From an uncultured Ruminococcus sp. (GTDB lineage: Bacteria > Bacillota > Clostridia > Oscillospirales > Ruminococcaceae), in contig CAMCMW010000028.1 in assembly GCA_945876155.1 (NCBI GenBank), positions 1 to 10,716 of the forward strand: DNA of 10,716 nucleotides, in the 5' to 3' direction. Within the stretch, counting starts at the first letter, position 1. Each line of letters opens with the position of its first letter. Made by a program: the position numbers and the translations under genes. Under the pieces are notes generated by a model, which had not been told where the DNA came from, searched no databases, and worked only from the letters and a program-made list of their open reading frames with translations. This document shows positions 1-6,522 of this stretch, piece after piece.

Positions 1-87
1 ACTGAGTTGCACTCCTCACTGAAAAAGCCTGATTCACCCAGCCGCCGGTATTGTCATATAATGTACTGAGATACCGTTTAAGAACTT
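1..87 (-). pseudogene. Possible fragment of a leftward reading frame, cut by the window edge
   Basis: Read on the minus strand, this stretch is open from just after a TAA near position 90 to the window edge. It gives a protein-like string containing YDNTGGWVNQAFSVRSATQ, with codons that suit the rest of the window. It has no start codon or ribosome site, and its upstream end lies inside the palindromic element at 64-259. It could therefore be the remnant of a gene broken by that element. The opposite strand is also open here and ends at a TGA at 67-69, so coding is not certain. I do not recognise the family. Confidence 0.2.
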
Positions 88-259
88 GTTATCATAGGAT
101 TTGTGCATAGATTTTCGGGCATAATTCGGCTGAGAACAAGGCAAAAATTTGCAGGCATACTGGCGTATGGCAAAAATTTTTAACGCAGTTATCAGACAAA
201 TTTGCCGAAAAGATATGTGCAATAGCCTATGAGAACAAGTTCTAAGGTATCGGTCATTA
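64..259. repeat. MITE-like long imperfect palindrome
   Basis: The two ends are inverted copies of each other. GATACC, then GAACTTGTT, TCATAGG, a CATA step and TTTTCGG run inward from the left, and their complements run inward from the right, giving arms of about 60 bases with small gaps. The centre carries a further hairpin (CATAC at 156-160 with GTATG at 165-169), flanked by two copies of GCAAAAATTT. Each outer end carries a TA dinucleotide (64-65 and 258-259), as expected for a TA target duplication of the IS630/Tc1 type, but two bases are weak evidence. There is no convincing coding frame. It is best read as a non-autonomous palindromic repeat; a structured RNA is the alternative. Confidence 0.5.
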
Positions 260-303
260 ACGGGTGACAGCGTGATTAATTCACGCCGGATTGGAGGCTG
301 ATT

Positions 304-528
304 ATGAATAAAACAGCAGTTACTATGCCCTCTGTCACTCACGCAATCAAAGCAAAGCGTATCCTTGCAGGCGGCGGATTTGCAAGCGAGATAAGGCGGG
401 CGCCCAGAGTGTCTGAGGGCGGCTGTACCCACGTTTTGATTGTAAACGGTGATTCCAGAGATGTAATTGCATTTCTGAACCGTAACAGGATTGAATACGG
501 AAAACTGATAAACAATGCGGTGTATTAA
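304..528 (+). CDS. DUF3343 family putative Se/S carrier-like protein
   Basis: This small soluble protein of 74 residues has the look of the DUF3343 family, annotated as putative selenium/sulfur carrier-like proteins. The visible pattern is a short N-terminal beta-alpha unit (TAVTMPSVTHAIKAKRIL), a glycine-rich turn, a single cysteine at residue 41 in GGCTHVLIV, and a C-terminal helix. The lone cysteine is the natural site to carry a persulfide or selenide. The ATG is placed by GGAGG at 293-297. A 6-bp hairpin (270-275 with 281-286) lies just before that site. The cysteine desulfurase-like gene starts two bases after the stop, so the two are surely co-transcribed. This fits delivery of sulfur or selenium from the desulfurase to the carrier, although the acceptor is unknown. 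The family call rests on pattern recognition. Confidence 0.75.
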   Translation: MNKTAVTMPSVTHAIKAKRILAGGGFASEIRRAPRVSEGGCTHVLIVNGDSRDVIAFLNRNRIEYGKLINNAVY

Positions 529-530
529 CT

Positions 531-1661
531 ATGACGGTTAATTTTGACAACGCCGCAACTACCTTTCCGAAACCAGCGTCAGTAAGACGGGCTTTAAGCG
601 AGGCAGTCTCACGCTGCGGCGGAAACGCAGGAAGAGGCGGTCACAGGCTCACTCTTGCCACCTCGGAAAAGGTATTTGACACAAGGCAGACTGCCGCTGA
701 CTTTTTCGGTGCTGTTCCGGAAAATGTCGTTTTCACCCTCAACTGCACTCATGCACTGAATTTTGCAATTCAGGGAATAATGAAGAGCGGCGGTCATATA
801 ATAATAAGCAGTATAGAGCATAACTCCGTTGCACGACCGGTCTATGCACTTTCTGAAACCGGTAATGTCTTTTACAGCATTGCTCCTGTCTATGACGACG
901 ACGAACAGTTTTTAGACGGCTTAAATCGGCTTATAAGGCATGACACCAAAGCAATAGTCTGCACCATTGCCGGAAACGTCACAGGGCGCATACTGCCTTT
1001 CCATGAGATAGCGCAAATATGCCGCAGCCGGAATATCTGCTTTATTGCCGACGGCGCACAGGCTTGCGGAATACTTGACGTAAAGCTTTCAGACGGTATA
1101 AACATTCTCTGCACATCCGGTCATAAAGGACTTTACGGTCCTGCCGGAACAGGACTTCTCATAAGCGACGGTGAATATGAGATATCTCCGGTGATACAGG
1201 GCGGTACGGGCAGTTCGTCCATGAACCTTATCCAGCCGGACTTTCTGCCAGACAGTCTTGAAAGCGGAACAGTCAACACAACAGGCATAATCGCTCTGAA
1301 ATCGGGTATAGACTTTGTGCGGAAAATGGGTACTGAAAAGATATACGCCCATGAGAACAAACTCTGCCGGAAATTTATAAGCCTGCTTGACCCGGACAGA
1401 GTAACGGTTTACCGGACTGAGGGGTTAAAGTACGCTCCTGTGGTGTCCTTCAATATAAACGGAATACCACCGGAAGAGGCGGCAGGACTTCTGAGCGACA
1501 GGGGCTACTGTCTTCGTGCCGGACTTCACTGCTCTCCCCTTGCCCACAAAACCCTCGGAACTGACGAGGGAACTGTCAGATTTGCACCTTCTGTATTCAA
1601 TAACGAAAATCAGGTTTACGGACTTACGAAAGAAATAAAAAAATTGTGTGAAAATTTATAA
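531..1661 (+). CDS. Class-V aminotransferase-fold cysteine desulfurase-like protein
   Basis: A PLP-dependent enzyme of 376 residues in the NifS/SufS superfamily, expected to take sulfur (or selenium) from cysteine or selenocysteine as an enzyme-bound persulfide. The start has the family's FDNAATTFPKP motif (residues 5-15). The cofactor site is visible: His97 in SSIEHNS, Asp174 in FIADGAQA, and the Schiff-base lysine Lys199 in TSGHKGLYGP. The mobile catalytic loop is RAGLHCSPLAHK, with Cys334 as the persulfide cysteine. Length and motifs match the cysteine desulfurase family around EF2568 of Enterococcus faecalis, which is linked to selenium-dependent molybdenum hydroxylases. That link is family knowledge; no such hydroxylase lies in this window. 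No clear ribosome site precedes the ATG, so translation is probably coupled to the DUF3343 gene two bases upstream. Confidence 0.85.
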   Translation: MTVNFDNAATTFPKPASVRRALSEAVSRCGGNAGRGGHRLTLATSEKVFDTRQTAADFFGAVPENVVFTLNCTHALNFAIQGIMKSGGHIIISSIEHNSVARPVYALSETGNVFYSIAPVYDDDEQFLDGLNRLIRHDTKAIVCTIAGNVTGRILPFHEIAQICRSRNICFIADGAQACGILDVKLSDGINILCTSGHKGLYGPAGTGLLISDGEYEISPVIQGGTGSSSMNLIQPDFLPDSLESGTVNTTGIIALKSGIDFVRKMGTEKIYAHENKLCRKFISLLDPDRVTVYRTEGLKYAPVVSFNINGIPPEEAAGLLSDRGYCLRAGLHCSPLAHKTLGTDEGTVRFAPSVFNNENQVYGLTKEIKKLCENL

Positions 1662-1674
1662 AAATATATTGAAA

Positions 1675-1704
1675 TTGTCTGTGTATTTATGATAAAATTA
1701 TAAT
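1675..1704 (+). promoter_or_regulatory. Candidate sigma-70 promoter for cdaA-cdaR
   Basis: TTGTCT at 1675-1680 and a perfect TATAAT at 1699-1704 are 18 bases apart. Transcription would start near 1711, just before the 43-base palindrome, leaving an untranslated leader of about 205 bases before cdaA. The -35 box is only a moderate match. Confidence 0.5.
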
Positions 1705-1713
1705 GTACGGAAA

Positions 1714-1756
1714 TTTTATAGTGAACGTCAAAAACAATTTGACGTTCACTATAAAA
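1714..1756. repeat. Perfect 19-bp palindrome upstream of cdaA
   Basis: The arms at 1714-1732 and 1738-1756 are exact inverted copies (left arm TTTTATAGTGAACGTCAAA) around the loop AACAA. The stem is AT-rich and no T-run follows on either strand, so it is not a standard terminator. It could be a leader hairpin, an operator for a dimeric protein, or the end of a repeat element. It lies between the desulfurase gene and cdaA, directly after the candidate promoter. Confidence 0.75.
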
Positions 1757-1761
1757 ACTAA

Positions 1762-1848
1762 TTTGAAATGCCTCGCACATTCGCTCACTTTCGTTCGCTG
1801 CGTGCGTATCGGCAAATATCAAACGCCAAATATTTTGTCGTTTGATAT
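1762..1848. repeat. Nested imperfect inverted repeats in the cdaA leader
   Basis: The clearest unit is ATATCAAACG at 1816-1825 paired with CGTTTGATAT at 1839-1848; after one mismatch the stem continues for four more pairs (1827-1830 with 1834-1837). A looser outer pairing joins TTTGAAATGCC (from 1763) and CGCAC (1774-1778) to GTGCG (1802-1806) and GGCAAATATCAAA (1811-1823). The two pairings exclude each other because both use ATATCAAA, which is the kind of arrangement that could switch, or simply reflect layered repeats. The middle (TTCGCTCACTTTCGTTCGCT) resembles dispersed repeat sequence. Confidence 0.5.
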
Positions 1849-1850
1849 AA

Positions 1851-1870
1851 GAGGGGAATTAAAGCCCCTC
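1851..1870. promoter_or_regulatory. GC-rich hairpin 47 bases before cdaA
   Basis: GAGGGG at 1851-1856 pairs exactly with CCCCTC at 1865-1870 around an eight-base loop. No T-run follows, so it is unlikely to terminate rightward transcription. It is the last of three hairpins in the leader and lies upstream of the cdaA ribosome site (AAAGGA, 1903-1908). Confidence 0.5.
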
Positions 1871-1916
1871 ATTACATAGAACAATAAAGCAAAGAACAAA
1901 AGAAAGGATGTGAACT

Positions 1917-2792
1917 ATGTATACAGTAAAAAATATGCTGGATATGGTCTGGAACGTTATGCAGTCCATAACCTTCATGGATATTATAGATATACTTCTG
2001 ATGTCATACCTCGTTTATCTTCTGATAAAGCTTATCAGGGAAACAAGAGCCGGACAGCTTGTAAAGGGAATACTTTTTATAGTTATCGCCTACGCAATAA
2101 GCAATCTTATCGGACTTAAAGCAATGTCGTACATAATAAAAAGCGCACTTGATATCGGTCTGCTGGCACTGCTCATAATGTTCCAGCCGGAAATCAGACG
2201 TGCGCTGGAAAAAGCGGGGCGTTCAAAAATCGGAATGACGTTATTTTCAGTAGGCGAAACTGCCGACCAGTCTGCAAGATGGAATATCTGTATCGAGGCT
2301 ATTTGCGATTCATGCGTTGACCTTTCAGCCACCAAAACCGGTGCGCTTATCGTTATAGAGCGTCAGACAAAGCTGGGTGAACAGATTGAAAACGGTACTA
2401 TTTTAAACGCAGTTCCCAGCAAGGAGCTTTTCGGCAATATATTCTTTAAAAACACGCCTCTCCATGACGGCGCAGTTATAATCCGTGACGGAATGGTTCT
2501 TGCCGCCGCCTGTTTTCTGCCAAAGCCTCAAAAGGAAGAGCTTATCAACAAGAAACTCGGTTCACGTCACAGGGCGGCTATCGGCATGAGTGAAAACTCC
2601 GACGCTATCGTAATAGTCGTTTCCGAGGAGACAGGCAATATTTCAATTGCTGAAAACGGAGAGCTTACCCGTGATTTCACACGTTTCAGGCTTAACGAAT
2701 ACCTCCACGAGGCTCTTATTCCCAAGCCGTCAGAAAACAAGAAAAAACTCCCCATCAAAAAAAGAAACCGCAGCAAGGGGGATAAAAAATGA
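1917..2792 (+). CDS. cdaA: Membrane diadenylate cyclase CdaA
   Basis: Makes the second messenger c-di-AMP from two ATP at the cytoplasmic face of the membrane. The 291-residue protein has three membrane segments (about 22-41, 50-66 and 73-89), then a linker and a DisA_N cyclase domain. Both signature motifs are intact: DGA at 184-186 within PLHDGAVII, and RHR at 217-219 within LGSRHRAAIGMSE. The tail after about residue 268 is lysine-rich and slightly longer than in typical family members. AAAGGA at 1903-1908 sets the ATG; a 69-residue frame that overlaps the start in another reading frame is a shadow. The stop overlaps the start of cdaR in an ATGA, so the two are translationally coupled, as expected for a cyclase and its regulator. 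c-di-AMP usually governs potassium and osmolyte balance and cell-wall integrity in Firmicutes. Confidence 0.95.
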   Translation: MYTVKNMLDMVWNVMQSITFMDIIDILLMSYLVYLLIKLIRETRAGQLVKGILFIVIAYAISNLIGLKAMSYIIKSALDIGLLALLIMFQPEIRRALEKAGRSKIGMTLFSVGETADQSARWNICIEAICDSCVDLSATKTGALIVIERQTKLGEQIENGTILNAVPSKELFGNIFFKNTPLHDGAVIIRDGMVLAAACFLPKPQKEELINKKLGSRHRAAIGMSENSDAIVIVVSEETGNISIAENGELTRDFTRFRLNEYLHEALIPKPSENKKKLPIKKRNRSKGDKK

Positions 2793-4093
2793 AATTCATC
2801 AAGAATATAAAAAACTATATTTTAAATTCTTTTAACAACAATACGGCAATGATAATTTACTCGATTATTATTGCCATACTTATGTGGTTTGTCATTTCTA
2901 TCACAATCTATCCGACAACGCCGAAAACTCTCAGCAATATCCCGCTGGAGATAGACATAACAGGAACATCGGCAGAGGAAAACGATTTAAGCGTTATAAG
3001 CGCATCTGCAAAGAACGTCACCGTTACAATAAAGGGCGAGCGTTCAAGAATCGGCAGCCTTACGGCTGATGACCTTGTGGCAAAGGCTGTAATTGAAAAT
3101 GTAAACTCAGCCGGTGAAAAGTCACTTAATATAAACGTAACCGGAAAAAATTCCGACGTCAAGTTTGAGGTGACGGAAATAAAGCCCTCAAAGGTTGACG
3201 TAATGTTCGACAGAATAGACACAAGAGAATATGACCTTACAGTCAATGCGCCGAATATTACCGCTGCGGACGGTCTTTATATGGACAAAAGCGAATTCAA
3301 GGTAACTCCGTCTGTAATCGAGATAACAGGTCCGTCAAAACAGCTTGACAGCATTGACAAGGCTCAGGTCTATGTGGATACCAAACAGGAAATCAACACG
3401 GCTTACACCTTCCACAGCAAGGACGTTGTGCTTTATGACAAGAACGAGTCCAAGATAAACACGGATAATCTGACATATAATTCTGAGGATTTCACAATTG
3501 ACATTCCGGTTTATATGCAGAAGGAACTGGATTTCACCTACGATCTCCGCTACGCTCCGGCAAACTTTGACGTAAGCTCCCTTAACATTGAGCTGAATGT
3601 TGACAAGATAAGTCTTGCCTCACCAAATGATGAACTCCAGAACATTGACACATGGAGCATAGGTTCTATTCCGCTTTACGACCTTGACTGGGATTTCAAC
3701 AAGTCTTTCACAATTGAAGTACCGTCCAATTACAAGAATCTTTCAAATGTTTCAACAGTGACCGCAAAGCTGAATCAGGAAGGACTTGCAAAGAAAACGG
3801 TTACAGTAAACGACATTTCAATAGTAAATGCACCGTCCAATTACGACTGCACCGTCAACACCTATGGTCTTACCTTTGACATTATAGGTCCGGAAGACGA
3901 TATTGCGGAGATTACCGAAAAGGATATACTGGTTTCTGTAGACCTGCTGAAATATACCGTACAAAGCACTAACTTTACTGCCGATGCGACGATAAGTTTC
4001 CCTAAGTATGACAAGGTATGGGCAGTAGGACTCCAGAAAGTTTCAGTTACAGCAACACCTGCAGCTAAGGATTCAACGGAATCTTCTGATTAA
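2789..4093 (+). CDS. cdaR: YbbR-domain regulator CdaR of the diadenylate cyclase
   Basis: A 434-residue membrane-anchored protein that modulates CdaA in other Firmicutes. One membrane helix (about 20-40, MIIYSIIIAILMWFVISITI) follows a short basic N-terminus. The rest should lie outside the membrane and reads as a chain of YbbR-like beta-rich repeats, which I place at about 47-141, 148-242, 248-332 and 337-424. Recurring clues are the KPSKVDVMFD-type and LQKVSVTATP-type strand endings. The ATG overlaps the cdaA stop by four bases and has AAGGGGG upstream. The usual third partner, glmM, does not follow; a strong terminator begins five bases after the stop. Identity is secure from neighbour and architecture; the repeat borders are estimates. 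Confidence 0.92.
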   Translation: MKFIKNIKNYILNSFNNNTAMIIYSIIIAILMWFVISITIYPTTPKTLSNIPLEIDITGTSAEENDLSVISASAKNVTVTIKGERSRIGSLTADDLVAKAVIENVNSAGEKSLNINVTGKNSDVKFEVTEIKPSKVDVMFDRIDTREYDLTVNAPNITAADGLYMDKSEFKVTPSVIEITGPSKQLDSIDKAQVYVDTKQEINTAYTFHSKDVVLYDKNESKINTDNLTYNSEDFTIDIPVYMQKELDFTYDLRYAPANFDVSSLNIELNVDKISLASPNDELQNIDTWSIGSIPLYDLDWDFNKSFTIEVPSNYKNLSNVSTVTAKLNQEGLAKKTVTVNDISIVNAPSNYDCTVNTYGLTFDIIGPEDDIAEITEKDILVSVDLLKYTVQSTNFTADATISFPKYDKVWAVGLQKVSVTATPAAKDSTESSD

Positions 4094-4097
4094 AAGA

Positions 4098-4130
4098 AAC
4101 CCCGTCAGCACTAACTGGCGGGGTTTTTAT
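4098..4130 (+). terminator. Intrinsic terminator after cdaR
   Basis: A 10-bp GC-rich stem (AACCCCGTCA at 4098-4107 with TGGCGGGGTT at 4116-4125, one G-T wobble) with an eight-base loop runs directly into a short T-run on the plus strand. It closes the cdaA-cdaR operon. Confidence 0.92.
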
Positions 4131-4131
4131 G

Positions 4132-4160
4132 TTGAAAAAATTGTCATAATGTGATATACT
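4132..4160 (+). promoter_or_regulatory. Sigma-70 promoter for the flavoprotein-nuclease pair
   Basis: TTGAAA at 4132-4137 and TATACT at 4155-4160 are spaced by exactly 17 bases, with TG at 4152-4153 forming an extended -10. It lies immediately after the cdaR terminator, so the next two genes form their own unit with a leader of about 40 bases. Confidence 0.8.
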
Positions 4161-4208
4161 TAGGTAAACGGCGCATATAAGCGCAATAAAAATAATGGAG
4201 GTATTATC

Positions 4209-4748
4209 ATGAAAAAACTTATTGCAGTTTTAGGCAGCAGCCGTCCGGACTCGGTATCCATGAAAGCGGCTATGGAATTTATCAGAGGTGCAAAAGAGGC
4301 TGGGTACGAAACAGTAATTTTCAAGGCAAACGAAATGGACATCAAGGGCTGTGTGGGCTGCGGCAGCTGCCGTAAAAACGGTACAGACTGCGTTATCCAG
4401 GACGATATGCAGAAGTATTACAAGGAACTGCATGACTGCGACGCTCTCCTGCTGACCGCCCCGAATTATTATTCACAGGTTGCCGGTCCTATGATTACAT
4501 TCATGAACCGTCACTACTGCATGAGCAATCCGGACAAGACCACACGTCTTGAAAAGAACATAAAACTTGCGGCAATCTATTCACAGGGTGCGCCGGAAAG
4601 CTTCCCGAAGTATCCGGCTGTTTATGACTGGTACAACGGTACATTCACTTCAAAGGGCATGACGCTCTGTTACAACCAGATAATCGGCGGTGACAGTGAT
4701 ATTGAAAAAGTCTGTCAGAACGCATACAATGCCGGAAAATCACTGTAA
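4209..4748 (+). CDS. Flavodoxin-fold NAD(P)H-dependent reductase with a four-cysteine motif
   Basis: A 179-residue cytoplasmic protein of the NADPH-dependent FMN reductase/flavodoxin family. The N-terminus shows the first strand and phosphate-binding loop for FMN (IAVLGSSRPDSVS, residues 5-17), and APNYYSQVAGPM (84-95) is the usual second flavin loop. Cys48, Cys51, Cys54 and Cys61 form a CX2CX2CX6C pattern, matching the compact motif that holds a 4Fe-4S cluster in iron-sulfur flavoproteins; many relatives carry the same pattern without a proven cluster. The natural substrate cannot be told from sequence. GGAGG at about 4197-4201 places the ATG. The stop TAA shares its last base with the ATG of the next gene, so the two are translated together. 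Confidence 0.85.
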   Translation: MKKLIAVLGSSRPDSVSMKAAMEFIRGAKEAGYETVIFKANEMDIKGCVGCGSCRKNGTDCVIQDDMQKYYKELHDCDALLLTAPNYYSQVAGPMITFMNRHYCMSNPDKTTRLEKNIKLAAIYSQGAPESFPKYPAVYDWYNGTFTSKGMTLCYNQIIGGDSDIEKVCQNAYNAGKSL

Positions 4749-5284
4749 TGCTCGACCCCGAAATAAGAGAATCACTTTTTTGCTATCTGGATTTCAACTT
4801 CGGAAAGCACAGGACTTTTGAAGAAGTTCCCATAAACAGTTCCAGGGCGGATATTTTTGCCGTAACCGAAAACGGTCTTGTGGGATTTGAAATCAAAAGC
4901 GATGCCGACAGCTACACCCGTCTTAAATCGCAGGTCAGAAACTACGACATTTTTTACGATTTCAACTACATAGTGATAGGCAAAAAGCACCTTAAAGGAG
5001 CAGAAAAGCATATTCCCGAATACTGGGGAATAATCTGCGTTTCAGAGGACGGTGTTGAGGTAATAAAACAGCACTCTGTCAATCCCAGAGCAAAGCTTAA
5101 AAAACAGCTTGAACTGCTCTGGAAAAGAGAACTCTGCAATATTCTCAGGCGCTATTCCATGCCCGGGTATGCACAGAAAAGCAAGGCGTTTATCCGCACA
5201 AAGCAGCTGGAGAAAATACACGAAAACTTTCTCAGAAAAGAAATTTACGAGGAACTTTTTGAAAGAGATTATACATTGCTGTAA
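4748..5284 (+). CDS. sce7726-like protein, probable PD-(D/E)XK nuclease fold
   Basis: A 178-residue soluble protein that resembles the sce7726 family. It starts with a helix (DPEIRESLFCYL), then a putative core of Glu25/Glu26, Asp35 in SSRADIFAV, and Glu48-Ile-Lys50 in GFEIKSDADS. That is the strand-D-strand-ExK layout of PD-(D/E)XK nucleases, also found in restriction and repair enzymes. A YIVIGKKHL strand and PEYWGI follow, both typical of the family, and the C-terminal third is basic and helical. No DNA-target domain is obvious. Its ATG overlaps the stop of the flavoprotein gene by one base, and no separate ribosome site is evident. Function is undefined in the family as far as I know; nuclease activity is inferred from the motif. 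Confidence 0.7.
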   Translation: MLDPEIRESLFCYLDFNFGKHRTFEEVPINSSRADIFAVTENGLVGFEIKSDADSYTRLKSQVRNYDIFYDFNYIVIGKKHLKGAEKHIPEYWGIICVSEDGVEVIKQHSVNPRAKLKKQLELLWKRELCNILRRYSMPGYAQKSKAFIRTKQLEKIHENFLRKEIYEELFERDYTLL

Positions 5285-5289
5285 CTAAA

Positions 5290-5318
5290 AAGTCGGTACG
5301 CATAATGCGTACCGACTT
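5290..5318. terminator. Shared terminator between convergent operons
   Basis: A perfect 13-bp stem (5290-5302 with 5306-5318) has a three-base loop. On the minus strand it is followed by a T-run (CTTTTTAG), so it is a good intrinsic terminator for serA. On the plus strand the following bases are TTAAATATT, a weaker tract, but it can still protect against collision from the nuclease-like gene ending at 5284. Confidence 0.88.
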
Positions 5319-5337
5319 AAATATTGGTTTGATAATA

Positions 5338-6498
5338 TTACTTGATAATTCTTACCTTGATAATGCTGTCAACAGCGCTGATTTTTTCAGCAACAGCGTC
5401 TGTAACGTCGCCTGCAACGTCCAGCATTGTGTAAGCGTAGTCCTTCTTGCTTGCATTTACCATGTTGTCAATGTTCAGACCAGCATCAGCAACAGCTGAA
5501 GTGATTTTAGCGATAACAGCAGGAATGTTCTTGTGAAGAACGCATACCTTTGTACCGTTTGCAACCATTGTTGCGTTCGGATAGTTTACACTGTTTCTGA
5601 TGTTGCCGTTTTCGATGTAGTCCATCAGTTCGTCAGCCGCCATAACAGCGCAGTTGTCCTCACTCTCAGGAGTTGATGCACCAAGATGCGGAAGAACGAT
5701 AACGTTCTCAACGCCCAGAACAACGTCATCAGCAAAGTCTGTAACGTACTTTGCAACCTTACCCTCAGCAATAGCCTTTACAACAGCCTCACTGTTGATA
5801 AGCTCACCTCTTGCGAGGTTGATAAGACGAACGCCGTCCTTCATCATTGCAATCTGTTCAGCATCGATTGTGTTCTTAGTATCAGGTGTGTAAGGAACGT
5901 GGATTGAGATGTAATCACTTTCCTTGTAAATATCGTTGATATCTGTTGTTACCTTTACAGATGGTTCAAGGTTAAGCGCACCGTTTACTGAAAGGAACGG
6001 GTCGTAGCCGATAACCTTCATACCGAGAGCAACAGCGGCGTTTGCGATTTTACCGCCGATAGCGCCCAGACCGATAATACCAAGAGTCTTGCCGAGAATC
6101 TCAGGACCTGCAAACTTAGCCTTTCCGCCCTCAACAGTCTTAGGAGCGTCCGGTGTACCCTTTAAAGATGCAGCCCATGCAGCAGCCTCTGTGATTTTTC
6201 TTGATGCAAGGAGAAGTGCGCAGATTGCAAGCTCCTTAACAGCGTTTGAGTTAGCACCAGGTGTATTGAATACGCAGATACCAGCCTCAGCGCACTTGTC
6301 AACAGGAATATTGTTTACGCCAGCGCCTGCTCTTGCGATTGCAAGGAGGTCTGAACCGAATTCCATGTCGTGCATTTTAGCAGAACGAACCATAATAGCG
6401 GTCGGGTTTTCAACAGCGTCGCCGACTGTATACTTGCTGCTGTCGAATCTGTCAGTACCAACAGCGGCAATTTTATTTAATGTGAGAATATTATACAT
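5338..6498 (-). CDS. serA: D-3-phosphoglycerate dehydrogenase (short form with ACT domain)
   Basis: First step of serine biosynthesis: 3-phosphoglycerate to 3-phosphohydroxypyruvate with NAD. The 386-residue protein has a catalytic domain split around a Rossmann fold, with GLGAIG at 143-148 and the NAD-choosing Asp166 in GYDPF. Catalytic Arg230 (NLARGE) and His271 (LPHLGASTPESEDN) are present. The family's usual glutamate between them appears to be aspartate here (Asp257 or Asp258 in TDFADD). A C-terminal ACT domain (about 318-386, VCVLHKNIPAVIAKITSAVA onward) suggests feedback control by serine; the extra middle domain of the longest SerA type is missing. AAGGAG before the ATG fixes the start, and serC ends 24 bases upstream, so the two form an operon. 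Codon use is strongly biased, as in highly expressed genes. Confidence 0.93.
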   Translation of the reverse strand: MYNILTLNKIAAVGTDRFDSSKYTVGDAVENPTAIMVRSAKMHDMEFGSDLLAIARAGAGVNNIPVDKCAEAGICVFNTPGANSNAVKELAICALLLASRKITEAAAWAASLKGTPDAPKTVEGGKAKFAGPEILGKTLGIIGLGAIGGKIANAAVALGMKVIGYDPFLSVNGALNLEPSVKVTTDINDIYKESDYISIHVPYTPDTKNTIDAEQIAMMKDGVRLINLARGELINSEAVVKAIAEGKVAKYVTDFADDVVLGVENVIVLPHLGASTPESEDNCAVMAADELMDYIENGNIRNSVNYPNATMVANGTKVCVLHKNIPAVIAKITSAVADAGLNIDNMVNASKKDYAYTMLDVAGDVTDAVAEKISAVDSIIKVRIIK

Positions 6499-6522
6499 TG
6501 TACCGTACTCCTTTATAGAAAC

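Noticed and set aside
34..432. Minus-strand 132-residue open frame
   Set aside because: It runs through the palindromic element and back into the DUF3343 gene in antisense. It has no ribosome site, and its composition follows the repeat.
1616..1822. Minus-strand 68-residue open frame over the hairpin region
   Set aside because: Its peptide is simply the translation of the palindromes and the repeat-like TTCGCTCACTTTCG stretch, and it overlaps the end of the desulfurase gene. It lacks a ribosome site.
1910..2119. Plus-strand 69-residue frame at the start of cdaA
   Set aside because: It overlaps cdaA in another frame. The ribosome site and the conserved membrane helices belong to the cdaA frame.
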